64,000 nucleotides of DNA, from NCBI RefSeq assembly GCF_000185905.1, contig NC_014923.1, positions 1,302,001 through 1,366,000 of the forward strand, read 5' to 3'. Source of the stretch: Mesorhizobium ciceri biovar biserrulae WSM1271. Its GTDB lineage: Bacteria; Pseudomonadota; Alphaproteobacteria; Rhizobiales; Rhizobiaceae. The notes under the pieces were generated by a model. The model was not told the origin of the DNA and did not search any database. It was given only the letters and a program-made list of their open reading frames with translations. The position numbers were made by a program, and so were the translations under genes. This document shows, piece by piece, positions 53,789 through 62,100 of the stretch. Position 1 is the stretch's first letter, and each line of letters opens with the position of its first letter.

Positions 53789-53811
53789 GCCCGCCTCTCG
53801 GCGGGCTTTTT
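53789..53811 (+). terminator. Rho-independent terminator after glmM
   Basis: GCCCGCC / GGCGGGC stem, loop TCTC, then T5, about 46 bases after the glmM stop. Confidence 0.88.
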
Positions 53812-53894
53812 CTTGTCGGCTCCCAGTCTGTTCGCTGTTCGGAAATCTCGCGCCGGTTCCCAGAAGTTTCGAGATTCGTGGTTAAGCAACAGGG

Positions 53895-53909
53895 TTAAAC
53901 GCCTTTTAA
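53895..53909. promoter_or_regulatory. CtrA box upstream of the first porin-like gene
   Basis: TTAA-ACGCCTT-TTAA, exact TTAA-N7-TTAA, about 85 bases before the start codon at 53993. Confidence 0.65.
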
Positions 53910-53992
53910 CCTTTGCAATTCATTATCCACGACTGAAAGCCAATCGCATTTCGGGCGGGTTTGCCGTTCCGAGCTTCTCAGGGGTGACAAGC

Positions 53993-54829
53993 ATGTTCAA
54001 GACAGCAAGAAAGGCCCTGCTCGCCTTACTGTTCGCAGGCCTGGCGGGGCCGTTGTTCGCGGCCGACCTGCCGGAACCGATCGTCGAAGAGGCTCCGCCT
54101 CAGGCCGTCTACGAGCAGCCGGTAGAAGTCGGCGGCTGGTATATCCGTGGCGACATCGACTATCACAAGTCGACCGTGCGCGGCATCGACTATATGACCT
54201 ACACCGTCGATCCCTGTAACTGTACGGTTACGCCCGGCACCAGAAGCTTCGATTTCGGCAAGCTCAAGGGCGGTTTCTCGCTCGGCGCCGGCGTCGGCTA
54301 CAAGATCAACGATCACTTCCGGACCGATTTGACCGCCGACTATTGGTTCAAGTCGAACTTCAACGGCGGCACCTCGGATATCAACGGTACTTCGACCGAA
54401 GTATCGAAGATGAGCGCCCTGCTACTGCTTGCCAACGCCTATGTCGATCTCGGCACCTATCACGGCATCACGCCTTACGTTGGCGCCGGCATCGGCGGCG
54501 CCCGCGTCAAGTGGGATGATGTCTACGACCCGAACACCACCGAGTTCAATCCCGGCAGATCAAGCTGGCGTTTCGCCTACGGTCTGATGGCCGGCGCTTC
54601 GTACTGCTTGACCGACAAGATCATTCTCGATGCCGGCTACCGCTTCTCCCATATCCAGGGCGGCCGCATGTTCGACTGGAACATCACCAGCTCCGGTCCC
54701 GGCTTCGATCGTGGCATCAACACACACGAAGTGCGCGGTGGCCTGCGTTACCAGTTCGGTGGCAACAACGGTTGCGCCGCGCCGGTCGTTGCCTACCAGC
54801 CCGAACCCGAGCCGATCTACACCAAGTAA
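53993..54829 (+). CDS. Outer-membrane beta-barrel protein (Omp25/RopB-like)
   Basis: 278 aa from ATG 53993 (MFKTARKALLALLFAGLAGP). Signal peptide ending at LFAA, then a series of short amphipathic strands typical of 8-stranded outer-membrane barrels of the porin/opacity family: VEVGGWYIRGDIDYHKSTVR, KLKGGFSLGAGVGYKINDHF, LRTDLTADYWF-like strands, and a C-terminal RGGLRYQFGG. The aromatic terminal residue is not at the very end, because a Pro/Glu tail (QPEPEPIYTK) follows. Paralogous to the next gene. CtrA box upstream. Confidence 0.88.
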   Translation: MFKTARKALLALLFAGLAGPLFAADLPEPIVEEAPPQAVYEQPVEVGGWYIRGDIDYHKSTVRGIDYMTYTVDPCNCTVTPGTRSFDFGKLKGGFSLGAGVGYKINDHFRTDLTADYWFKSNFNGGTSDINGTSTEVSKMSALLLLANAYVDLGTYHGITPYVGAGIGGARVKWDDVYDPNTTEFNPGRSSWRFAYGLMAGASYCLTDKIILDAGYRFSHIQGGRMFDWNITSSGPGFDRGINTHEVRGGLRYQFGGNNGCAAPVVAYQPEPEPIYTK

Positions 54830-54858
54830 CAGCATCTACATTACTTGAATTCTTCACA

Positions 54859-54888
54859 AACCGCCCGGCCTCAGCCGGGCGGTTTTTC
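54859..54888 (+). terminator. Rho-independent terminator between the porin-like genes
   Basis: AACCGCCCGGC / GCCGGGCGGTT stem with loop CTCA, followed by T5. Confidence 0.9.
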
Positions 54889-54941
54889 GTTGGCCGCCTG
54901 GAATCGACAGGGGAAATGAATTCGCTAACGCTCTGTTAGCC

Positions 54942-54956
54942 TTAACCGCCACTTAA
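54942..54956. promoter_or_regulatory. CtrA box upstream of the second porin-like gene
   Basis: TTAA-CCGCCAC-TTAA, exact TTAA-N7-TTAA, about 80 bases before the start codon at 55037. Confidence 0.65.
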
Positions 54957-55036
54957 CCACTATGGTTAACAATGCTCCTTGAAACGATGGCTGCCGCTGC
55001 GATTGCGGGCTGCGCCAAATTCGGGAGTCGGGGACC

Positions 55037-55894
55037 ATGAAACTTACATCGCGTATGGCGCTGGCGCTCGGTGCACTAGCCCTCCTGCCGCTGACGCCGG
55101 TGCACGCGGCCGACTACGATCCGCCGATCTATGTCGACCAGGCGCCCGACTACGTCCCGGTCGAGGTCGGCTCCGGCTGGTATCTGCGCGGTGATCTCGG
55201 CTATGCCTTCAACAAGCCCTATGAATTTTCGGAAACTCCGGCCGGTCTGGTTACGGATACCAGCCCGCTGTCTGGTTCGATAGGTATGGGCTACCATTTC
55301 AACGATTACTTCCGTGGTGAATTGAATTTCGGTCTGCTGCCGACAAGCAAATTCGCCAGCAAATTCGACAGTACTTGCGATGGAACGCAGACGGTGACTG
55401 TCACCAGCGGTGGCAGCACAAGCGCGTTCGCCGGCCCAAGCACCCGTGGATGCGAAGGCTCCAACGACGGCAACAACAAGGCCTACGATGTGATGGCCAG
55501 CGCCTTTGTCGACCTGGGCACTTATGTCGGCTTCACGCCCTATGTCGGAGGCGGTGTCGGCATAGCGTACAGCACCTACAAGTACGCTCAAGGCGCTCGC
55601 AACTGTCAGAATTCATCGACAACATCAGGTACAACCACGACCATCTTTGAATGCGACGATCCAAACGGCTATGATGGGACGACGCAGTCGGAGAAGCAGT
55701 TCAGCTTCGCCTATACGCTCGGCGCCGGCTTTGCTTATCAGGTCAGCAAGAATGTTGCAGTCGATGTCGGCTATCAATACACGGCTCTGCCTTCCGCGAA
55801 ATACGTGACAGCAGACGCTGTCGGCAACCCTGAGTTCAAAAAGGGCCTCGATTATCATCAGGTCAAGGTCGGGCTGCGCTACGATCTCTGGTAG
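55037..55894 (+). CDS. Outer-membrane beta-barrel protein, paralog
   Basis: 285 aa with a signal peptide (MKLTSRMALALGALALLPLT, cleavage near VHAA). Shares the start of the mature barrel with the preceding gene (VEVGSGWYLRGDLGYAFNKP against VEVGGWYIRGDIDYHKS). Ends in a typical barrel signal LKVGLRYDLW-like (HQVKVGLRYDLW), with the aromatic last residue expected for BAM recognition. Two extra Cys-containing loops (STCDGTQT; NCQNSSTT) are probably surface loops. Monocistronic; CtrA box upstream. Confidence 0.9.
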   Translation: MKLTSRMALALGALALLPLTPVHAADYDPPIYVDQAPDYVPVEVGSGWYLRGDLGYAFNKPYEFSETPAGLVTDTSPLSGSIGMGYHFNDYFRGELNFGLLPTSKFASKFDSTCDGTQTVTVTSGGSTSAFAGPSTRGCEGSNDGNNKAYDVMASAFVDLGTYVGFTPYVGGGVGIAYSTYKYAQGARNCQNSSTTSGTTTTIFECDDPNGYDGTTQSEKQFSFAYTLGAGFAYQVSKNVAVDVGYQYTALPSAKYVTADAVGNPEFKKGLDYHQVKVGLRYDLW

Positions 55895-56042
55895 GCGCGG
55901 CGAGTACGAGGACCAGCACGGCGGATCATGGGGTCCGTCGTTTGCGTTTGAAGTCACGACATCCTGATCGGGGATCGCCGGTATCCCGGCAACGACAAAA
56001 ACTTTCCTCTTGACGCCTGAAGCCCGAACGAATATCGCCGTC

Positions 56043-56094
56043 CGTGGGCCACCCCTCCCCAACGAGGGGCCACTATCTGGAAGGATAGACCACG
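56043..56094 (+). promoter_or_regulatory. serC leader RNA motif
   Basis: Structured leader directly before the serC ATG: closing arms CGTGG / CCACG (56043-56047, 56090-56094) enclose two hairpins, CCCTC...GAGGG and CTATC...GATAG; the ribosome site GGAAGG lies in the second loop. The layout fits the serC RNA motif described by comparative genomics in alphaproteobacteria. No ligand is known. Confidence 0.8.
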
Positions 56095-57270
56095 ATGACG
56101 ACGCATACGAAGCCCGGACTCCGTCCGGCAAACCCCAATTTCTCCTCAGGTCCCTGCGCAAAGCGCCCCGGCTGGTCGGTCGAGGCGCTAAGAAATGCTG
56201 CGCTCGGCCGTTCCCACCGCGCCAAGATCGGCAAGACCAAGCTCGAACAGGCGATCGAGCTGACGCGCGAGATTCTCCAGGTCCCGGCGGGTTACCGCAT
56301 CGGCATCGTGCCGGCGTCGGACACCGGTGCGGTCGAGATGGCGCTGTGGTCGCTGCTCGGCGAGCGCGGCGTCGACATGGTTGCCTGGGAGAGCTTTGGC
56401 TCCGGCTGGGTCACCGACGTGGTCAAGCAATTGAAGCTCGCCGACGTGCGCAAGATCGAAGCCGGCTACGGCGAGCTGCCTGATCTCACCAAGATCGATT
56501 TCGACCGCGATGTGGTGTTCACCTGGAACGGCACCACGTCGGGCGTTCGCGTGCCGAACGGCGATTTCATTCCCGCGGACCGCAAGGGCCTGACCGTCTG
56601 CGATGCGACTTCCGCCGCATTCGCGCAGAGGCTCGACTTCGAAAAACTCGATGTCGTCACTTTCTCCTGGCAGAAGGTGCTGGGCGGCGAGGGCGCTCAC
56701 GGCATGCTGATCCTGTCGCCTCGCGCCGTCGAGCGGCTGGAAACCTACAAGCCCTCATGGCCGCTGCCGAAAATTTTCCGCCTGACCTCAGGCGGCAAGC
56801 TGATCGAAGGCATCTTCAAGGGCGAGACCATCAACACTCCCTCGATGCTGTGCGTCGAGGATTACCTCGATGCGCTCAACTGGGCGAAGTCGACCGGCGG
56901 CCTCGACGCGCTGATCGCCAGGGCGGATGCCAATGCGGCCGTCCTCGATCGCTTTGTCGGCAAGTCCTCCTGGCTCGGTCATCTCGCCGTCCAGCCGGCG
57001 ACACGGTCGAACACGTCCGTCTGCCTGTCCTTCACCGATCCGGACGTGTCCGCGCTCGACGCCGACGGGCAGGCGGCCTTCGCCAAGGGGCTGGTGTCGG
57101 TGCTCGACAAGGAAGGCGTCGCCTATGATATCGGTGCCTATCGCGACGCACCGCCCGGCCTGCGCATCTGGTGCGGCGCGACGGTCGAGACGTCGGATCT
57201 CGAAGCGCTGCTGCCCTGGCTCGACTGGGCATTCGCCGCACAGAAGGCGTCGCTCAAAGCGGCGGCCTGA
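56095..57270 (+). CDS. serC: Phosphoserine transaminase
   Basis: 391 aa. Makes 3-phosphoserine from 3-phosphohydroxypyruvate in serine synthesis; class V aminotransferase. Start [20 protein letters not shown] matches the family. The PLP lysine lies in [18 protein letters not shown]; other conserved parts are [16 protein letters not shown] and the C-terminal [15 protein letters not shown]. First gene of serC-serA, behind the serC leader motif. Confidence 0.96.
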   Translation: MTTHTKPGLRPANPNFSSGPCAKRPGWSVEALRNAALGRSHRAKIGKTKLEQAIELTREILQVPAGYRIGIVPASDTGAVEMALWSLLGERGVDMVAWESFGSGWVTDVVKQLKLADVRKIEAGYGELPDLTKIDFDRDVVFTWNGTTSGVRVPNGDFIPADRKGLTVCDATSAAFAQRLDFEKLDVVTFSWQKVLGGEGAHGMLILSPRAVERLETYKPSWPLPKIFRLTSGGKLIEGIFKGETINTPSMLCVEDYLDALNWAKSTGGLDALIARADANAAVLDRFVGKSSWLGHLAVQPATRSNTSVCLSFTDPDVSALDADGQAAFAKGLVSVLDKEGVAYDIGAYRDAPPGLRIWCGATVETSDLEALLPWLDWAFAAQKASLKAAA

Positions 57271-57280
57271 GATCGTTCGC

Positions 57281-57298
57281 GGCGGCCTTCGGGCCGCC
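57281..57298. terminator. Intercistronic hairpin between serC and serA
   Basis: GGCGGCC-TTCG-GGCCGCC, a stable tetraloop stem without a T-run, in the 67-base serC-serA gap. It may tune the ratio of the two products or protect the 3' end rather than fully terminate. Confidence 0.6.
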
Positions 57299-57337
57299 CA
57301 CTCCCATCAGGATCAAATCCATTTCAAGGAGGCCGCC

Positions 57338-58939
57338 ATGGCGCCCCGCGTTCTCGTCTCAGACAAACTCTCCCCCACCGCCGTGCAAATCTTCAAGGAT
57401 CGTGGCGTCGAGGTCGACTATCTGCCCGATCTCGGCAAGGACAAGGATAAGCTCGCCGAAGTGATCGGCCAGTATGATGGCCTCGCCATCCGCTCGGCGA
57501 CCAAGGTCACCGAAAAGCTGATCAACGCCGCTACCAATCTCAAAGTCATCGGCCGCGCCGGCATCGGCGTCGACAATGTCGATATCCCGGCGGCAAGCCG
57601 CAAGGGCATCATCGTGATGAACACGCCCTTCGGCAACTCGATCACCACAGCCGAACATGCGGTGGCGATGATCTTTGCGCTGGCGCGCCAGATCCCTGAA
57701 GCCAACGCCTCGACCCATGCCGGCAAATGGGAAAAGAACCGCTTCATGGGCGTCGAGATCACCGGCAAGACGCTGGGCGTCATCGGCTGCGGCAACATCG
57801 GTTCGATCGTCGCGACGCGCGGCGTTGGCCTCAAGATGCACGTCATCGCCTTCGATCCGTTCCTGTCGGACAGCCGTGCCGAGGAGCTTGGCGTCGACAA
57901 GGTCGAGCTCGACGAGCTGTTCGCCCGCGCCGATTTCATCACCCTGCACACGCCGCTGACCGACAAGACGCGCAACATCATCGATGCCGCGGCGATCGCC
58001 AAGATGAAGAAGGGCGTGCGCATCATCAATTGCGCACGCGGCGGTCTGATCGTCGAGGCCGATCTGGTCGCAGCGCTGAAGAGCGGCAAGGTGGCCGGCG
58101 CCGGCGTCGACGTCTTCGAGGTCGAACCGGCCGCGAACAACGAACTGTTCGGCATGGAGAATGTGGTGGCGACGCCGCATCTCGGCGCCTCGACGACGGA
58201 GGCCCAGGAGAATGTCGCGCTGCAGGTTGCCGAGCAGATGGCCGACTATCTGATCAAGGGCGCCGTCTCCAACGCCATCAACATGCCGTCGATCACCGCC
58301 GAGGAGGCGCCGCGGCTGAAGCCGTTCGTCAAGCTCGCCGAGGTGCTCGGCGCCTTTGTCGGCCAGGTCACCGAGGATCCGATCAAGGAGGTGGAGATCC
58401 TGTTCGACGGCTCGACCGCGACGATGAACACGCGCGCGCTGATCAGTGCAGCACTCGCCGGGCTGATCCGGCCTCAGGTCTCGGACGTCAACATGGTGTC
58501 GGCGCCGATCATGGTGAAGGAGCGCGGCATCATCGTGGCCGAGGTCAAGCGCGACAAGTCGGGCGTGTTCGACGGCTATATCAAGCTGACGGTGAAGACC
58601 GAGCACATGACGCGCTCGATCGCCGGCACATGCTTCTCGGATGGCAAGCCACGCTTCATCCAGATCAAGGGCATCAACCTCGATGCCGAGGTCGGCCAGC
58701 ACATGCTCTACACCACCAATGCGGACGCGCCGGGCATCATCGGCCTGCTCGGCACCGTCTGCGGCGAGAATGGCGTCAACATCGCCAACTTCCAGCTCGG
58801 CCGCAACCGGCCGGGCGGCGATGCCATAGCGCTGCTCTATCTCGACGCGCCGTTCCCGGAAGCCGTGCTGGAAAAGGTCAAGGCGCACAAGTCGATCGAC
58901 TCGGCCAAGCGGCTGCAGTTCGACGTCAACGCGATGTGA
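57338..58939 (+). CDS. serA: D-3-phosphoglycerate dehydrogenase
   Basis: 533 aa from ATG 57338 (MAPRVLVSDKLSPTAVQIFK). First step of serine synthesis. NAD-binding motif GKTLGVIGCGNIGSIVATRG, catalytic Arg/Glu/His region (INCARGGLIVEADLVAALKS; NVVATPHLGASTTEAQ) and the long form with an intervening domain and a C-terminal ACT domain (YTTNADAPGIIGLLGTVCGE). Feedback by serine is possible through the ACT domain. Ribosome site AAGGAGGCC. Confidence 0.97.
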   Translation: MAPRVLVSDKLSPTAVQIFKDRGVEVDYLPDLGKDKDKLAEVIGQYDGLAIRSATKVTEKLINAATNLKVIGRAGIGVDNVDIPAASRKGIIVMNTPFGNSITTAEHAVAMIFALARQIPEANASTHAGKWEKNRFMGVEITGKTLGVIGCGNIGSIVATRGVGLKMHVIAFDPFLSDSRAEELGVDKVELDELFARADFITLHTPLTDKTRNIIDAAAIAKMKKGVRIINCARGGLIVEADLVAALKSGKVAGAGVDVFEVEPAANNELFGMENVVATPHLGASTTEAQENVALQVAEQMADYLIKGAVSNAINMPSITAEEAPRLKPFVKLAEVLGAFVGQVTEDPIKEVEILFDGSTATMNTRALISAALAGLIRPQVSDVNMVSAPIMVKERGIIVAEVKRDKSGVFDGYIKLTVKTEHMTRSIAGTCFSDGKPRFIQIKGINLDAEVGQHMLYTTNADAPGIIGLLGTVCGENGVNIANFQLGRNRPGGDAIALLYLDAPFPEAVLEKVKAHKSIDSAKRLQFDVNAM

Positions 58940-58975
58940 TTGAGGACAGGCGGTCGCCGACCCACCTCGTTGACG

Positions 58976-58995
58976 CCGGCCGCCGCGGCGGCCGG
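58976..58995. terminator. GC-rich palindrome at the serA/DUF2231 junction
   Basis: CCGGCCGCCG / CGGCGGCCGG, a perfect 20-base palindrome between convergent genes, ending at the DUF2231 stop. Without a T-run it is a weak terminator at best. Confidence 0.5.
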
Positions 58996-58996
58996 T

Positions 58997-59464
58997 TCAT
59001 GTCAACTCATCCGAGCCATCGGAGACACCCACGCGATGTCGGTAGACCAGTTCCCAGCCCTTCCAGCCCGTAAACAGCAAGATGAGAACCACGATCAGCG
59101 ATAGGACGATGCCGGTTGGCATCACGGCCGCCGCTCCGCCGGCATACCGCGAGTACCAGTTGTAAAGCTCGATCAACACGACGAGCACATTGCCGCCGGC
59201 ATGGAGCCATGCCGTCGTGAGATTGCGGACCTGAACATCGCCGAGAACATCCGTCAAGCCAGCAAGCGCAGCCAGGGCAGCCATGATCAGGCCTGCGCCG
59301 AGAAGCCAAAGCGACCCGGTGACCCATCCGGGATCGGCTGTTCGCCAGAAGATAAGGTCGCAAACGAAGGTGCCGACAAAGAAGGCAATCGGAAACGGAA
59401 TCAGCATCGGGTGGATAGGGTGACCAGCAATGCTTGCCGTGCTGCGAGGGTTGTGGCTCATCAT
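58997..59464 (-). CDS. DUF2231 membrane protein
   Basis: 155 aa from ATG 59464 (MMSHNPRSTASIAGHPIHPM; the second ATG is also possible). Family start HPIHPMLIPFPIAFFVGTFV (conserved His-Pro), then LLGAGLIMAALAALAGLTDV and the final span IVLSLIVVLILLFTGWKGWE. DUF2231 proteins are small inner-membrane proteins of unknown function, often near stress genes. Ribosome site AGGGAGGCGAC. Confidence 0.88.
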   Translation of the reverse strand: MMSHNPRSTASIAGHPIHPMLIPFPIAFFVGTFVCDLIFWRTADPGWVTGSLWLLGAGLIMAALAALAGLTDVLGDVQVRNLTTAWLHAGGNVLVVLIELYNWYSRYAGGAAAVMPTGIVLSLIVVLILLFTGWKGWELVYRHRVGVSDGSDELT

Positions 59465-59613
59465 GTCGCCTCCCTGGCGTTCAAACTCCGCTGGAGGTGA
59501 AATGTTCCAAGTAGGGGACGCGGCAGGATTCATGCCGCTGTTTCCGCGCCATTGGCGAAGTCCAGGCCGTTCGCGTGATTACCGCGACGGCGGAGGGCGT
59601 CAGCCGCCAAATG

Positions 59614-60519
59614 TCATCCGCGGTGGTCCGCCATTGCCATCTTGCGCCCGCTGTATTCGGCAAGCCCGATGCCGCCCAGCACGAGCACCAAGGCCAGCGC
59701 CTGATAGAGCTGGAACGTCTCGCCGACGATCAGCACCGACAGCAGCGTGCCGAAGATCGGCACCAGATTGATGAACAGGCCGGCGCGGTTGGCGCCGATC
59801 AGCTCGTTGCCCCTGATGTAGAAGATCTGCGAAACGACCGATGCGCCGATCGCCGTATAGACGATGACGGTCCAGCCGCGCGCGTCGGGCATGATGACCT
59901 TGCCGGCGAGGACCTCCCACAGGAAGAACGGCAACGAGGTGACGAGTGCCGAAACCGACAGGGCCAGCATCAGGCTCTGCCAGCGCATCACCGGCTTCAG
60001 CCGCAACCCCACCGAATAGCCGCTGTAGAGAAAGACAGCGACCAGCATGATGGCGTCACCGAAATTGAGTTCCAGCGTCAACAGCCGGCGCGGGTCGCCA
60101 TGGCAGGCGGTGAGGATCACGCCGGCGATGGTCAGCACGACGCCGACAATCTGCGCCCAGTTCACGCGCAGGCGGAAGAAGACGAAATTGGCAGTCATGA
60201 TCAGGATCGGCATCGCCGCCTGTTCGATCGAGACATTGATCGCTGTCGTGTAGTTGAGCGCCGTGTAGAAGATGGTGTTGAACAGGGTGAAGCCGCTGGC
60301 GCCGAGGGCGACCAGCACGAACCAGTGCTTGCGGACCATCGGCCAGTCCTTCTGGATGGTCTTCCAGCCGATGGGCAGCATGATCGCCACGGCCAGCACC
60401 CAGCGCAGGAAGACCAGCGTCATCGGCGAGACGTGATCGACCGCCAGCTTGCCGGCCACCGAATTTCCACCCCAAAGCAAGGTGGTGAGCAGCAGGAATA
60501 TGTAGGCGCTTCGATGCAT
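59614..60519 (-). CDS. DMT-family exporter (EamA-like)
   Basis: 301 aa with ten hydrophobic segments in two EamA repeats, starting with the family signature YIFLLLTTLLWGGNSVAGKL and PMTLVFLRWVLAVAIMLPIG. The second half begins near FFLWEVLAGKVIMPDARGW. Substrate unknown. Gene lies alone on the minus strand between DUF2231 and purA. Only distantly related to the DMT protein at 28780. Confidence 0.92.
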   Translation of the reverse strand: MHRSAYIFLLLTTLLWGGNSVAGKLAVDHVSPMTLVFLRWVLAVAIMLPIGWKTIQKDWPMVRKHWFVLVALGASGFTLFNTIFYTALNYTTAINVSIEQAAMPILIMTANFVFFRLRVNWAQIVGVVLTIAGVILTACHGDPRRLLTLELNFGDAIMLVAVFLYSGYSVGLRLKPVMRWQSLMLALSVSALVTSLPFFLWEVLAGKVIMPDARGWTVIVYTAIGASVVSQIFYIRGNELIGANRAGLFINLVPIFGTLLSVLIVGETFQLYQALALVLVLGGIGLAEYSGRKMAMADHRG

Positions 60520-60727
60520 CGCGGGATTCCAGTCGCCGGAGCTGCGGTGTTTGCCGGCCTATTGCCCTCGCTCGCCCAAGTAAATGATGTCAAAGCCGAA
60601 AATTGTTGTGCCTCAGGGCATTTTCGACGGCAAAGAAAGGTCGCGCTCGCGAGGTCTTGACGTTATAGAGGCCTGTCGTTTCGAACCATATTCAAGCCGC
60701 TTGGCGGCGTCTCAAGGGAAAAGAAAC

Positions 60728-62026
60728 ATGGCCAATGTGGTGGTCGTCGGCTCGCAGTGGGGTGACGAAGGCAAGGGCAAGATCGTCGACTGGCTGTCGG
60801 AGCGCGCCGATGTCGTGGTGCGTTTCCAGGGCGGCCACAATGCCGGCCATACGCTGGTCGTCGACGGCAAGGTCTACAAGCTGTCGTTGCTTCCGTCGGG
60901 CGTCGTGCGCCAGGGCAAGCTGTCCATCATCGGCAATGGCGTCGTGTTCGACCCGCACGCTTTCGTCGCCGAGGTGGCAAAACTCAAGGCGCAAGGTGTC
61001 GAAGTAGCGCCGGATCGCCTGAAAATAGCCGAAAACACAGCGCTTATCCTGTCCCTGCATCGAGAGCTGGACGGATTTCGTGAGGACGCCGCATCCAATT
61101 CCGGGACGAAGATTGGCACGACCCGTCGCGGCATCGGCCCCGCCTATGAGGACAAGGTGGGCCGGCGCGCGGTCAGGGTGATGGATTTGGCGGATTTGGA
61201 AACACTGCCCTTGAAAGTCGACAGGCTGCTGACGCACCACAATGCGCTGCGTCGCGGGCTTGGTCATGCGGAAGTCACGCATGACACGATCATGCAGGAA
61301 CTAACCTCGGTCGCCGACGACATCCTGCCCTATATGGACCGGGTCTGGAAGATCCTCGACGACAAGCGCCGGGCTGGCGAGCGCATCCTGTTCGAGGGCG
61401 CGCAGGGCACACTGCTCGATATCGACCACGGCACCTATCCGTTCGTGACCTCGTCGAACACGGTTGCCGGACAGGCTGCCGCCGGCTCCGGCGTTGGCCC
61501 GGGCGCCATCGGCTATGTGCTCGGCATCACCAAGGCCTATACGACACGCGTCGGCGAGGGTCCGTTCCCGACCGAGCAGAAGAACGAGGTCGGCGAATTC
61601 CTCGGCACGCGCGGCCATGAATTCGGCGTCGTCACCGGTCGCAAGCGCCGCTGCGGCTGGTTCGACGCGGTGCTGGTGCGCCAGGCCGTCGCGGTCAACG
61701 GCATCAAGGGCATCGCGCTGACCAAGCTCGACGTGCTTGACGGACTGGACGAGATCAAGGTCTGCACCGGTTACCGTCTCGACGGCGAGATGATCGATTA
61801 TCTGCCGGCCAGCCAGGGCGCGCAGGCACGTGTCGAACCGGTCTACGAGACGCTCGAGGGCTGGAAAGGCACCACTGCCGGCGCGCGCAGCTGGAATGAT
61901 CTGCCGGCCCAGGCGGTCAAGTATGTCCGCTACATCGAGGAGCTCATCGGCGCACCGGTCGCGCTCCTTTCCACCAGCCCGGAACGCGACGACACGATAC
62001 TTGTGACCGATCCGTTTCAAGACTAG
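60728..62026 (+). CDS. purA: Adenylosuccinate synthetase
   Basis: 432 aa from ATG 60728 ([20 protein letters not shown]). First committed step of AMP synthesis. P-loop GDEGKGK, the active site [38 protein letters not shown] and the C-terminal [20 protein letters not shown] and [21 protein letters not shown] region ([13 protein letters not shown]). Ribosome site is weak (GGGAAAAGAAAC). Upstream of it is a 208-base non-coding leader. Confidence 0.97.
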   Translation: MANVVVVGSQWGDEGKGKIVDWLSERADVVVRFQGGHNAGHTLVVDGKVYKLSLLPSGVVRQGKLSIIGNGVVFDPHAFVAEVAKLKAQGVEVAPDRLKIAENTALILSLHRELDGFREDAASNSGTKIGTTRRGIGPAYEDKVGRRAVRVMDLADLETLPLKVDRLLTHHNALRRGLGHAEVTHDTIMQELTSVADDILPYMDRVWKILDDKRRAGERILFEGAQGTLLDIDHGTYPFVTSSNTVAGQAAAGSGVGPGAIGYVLGITKAYTTRVGEGPFPTEQKNEVGEFLGTRGHEFGVVTGRKRRCGWFDAVLVRQAVAVNGIKGIALTKLDVLDGLDEIKVCTGYRLDGEMIDYLPASQGAQARVEPVYETLEGWKGTTAGARSWNDLPAQAVKYVRYIEELIGAPVALLSTSPERDDTILVTDPFQD

Positions 62027-62100
62027 TTTCTGAGCCTTTCCGGGCATCGCGGCTGATTTGCGGGGGCCGACGCGGAAGCAAAATACAGGTCGACTGAAGC

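Noticed and set aside
57359..58888. Large frame antisense to serA
   Set aside because: serA has a full set of family motifs; the antisense product has none.
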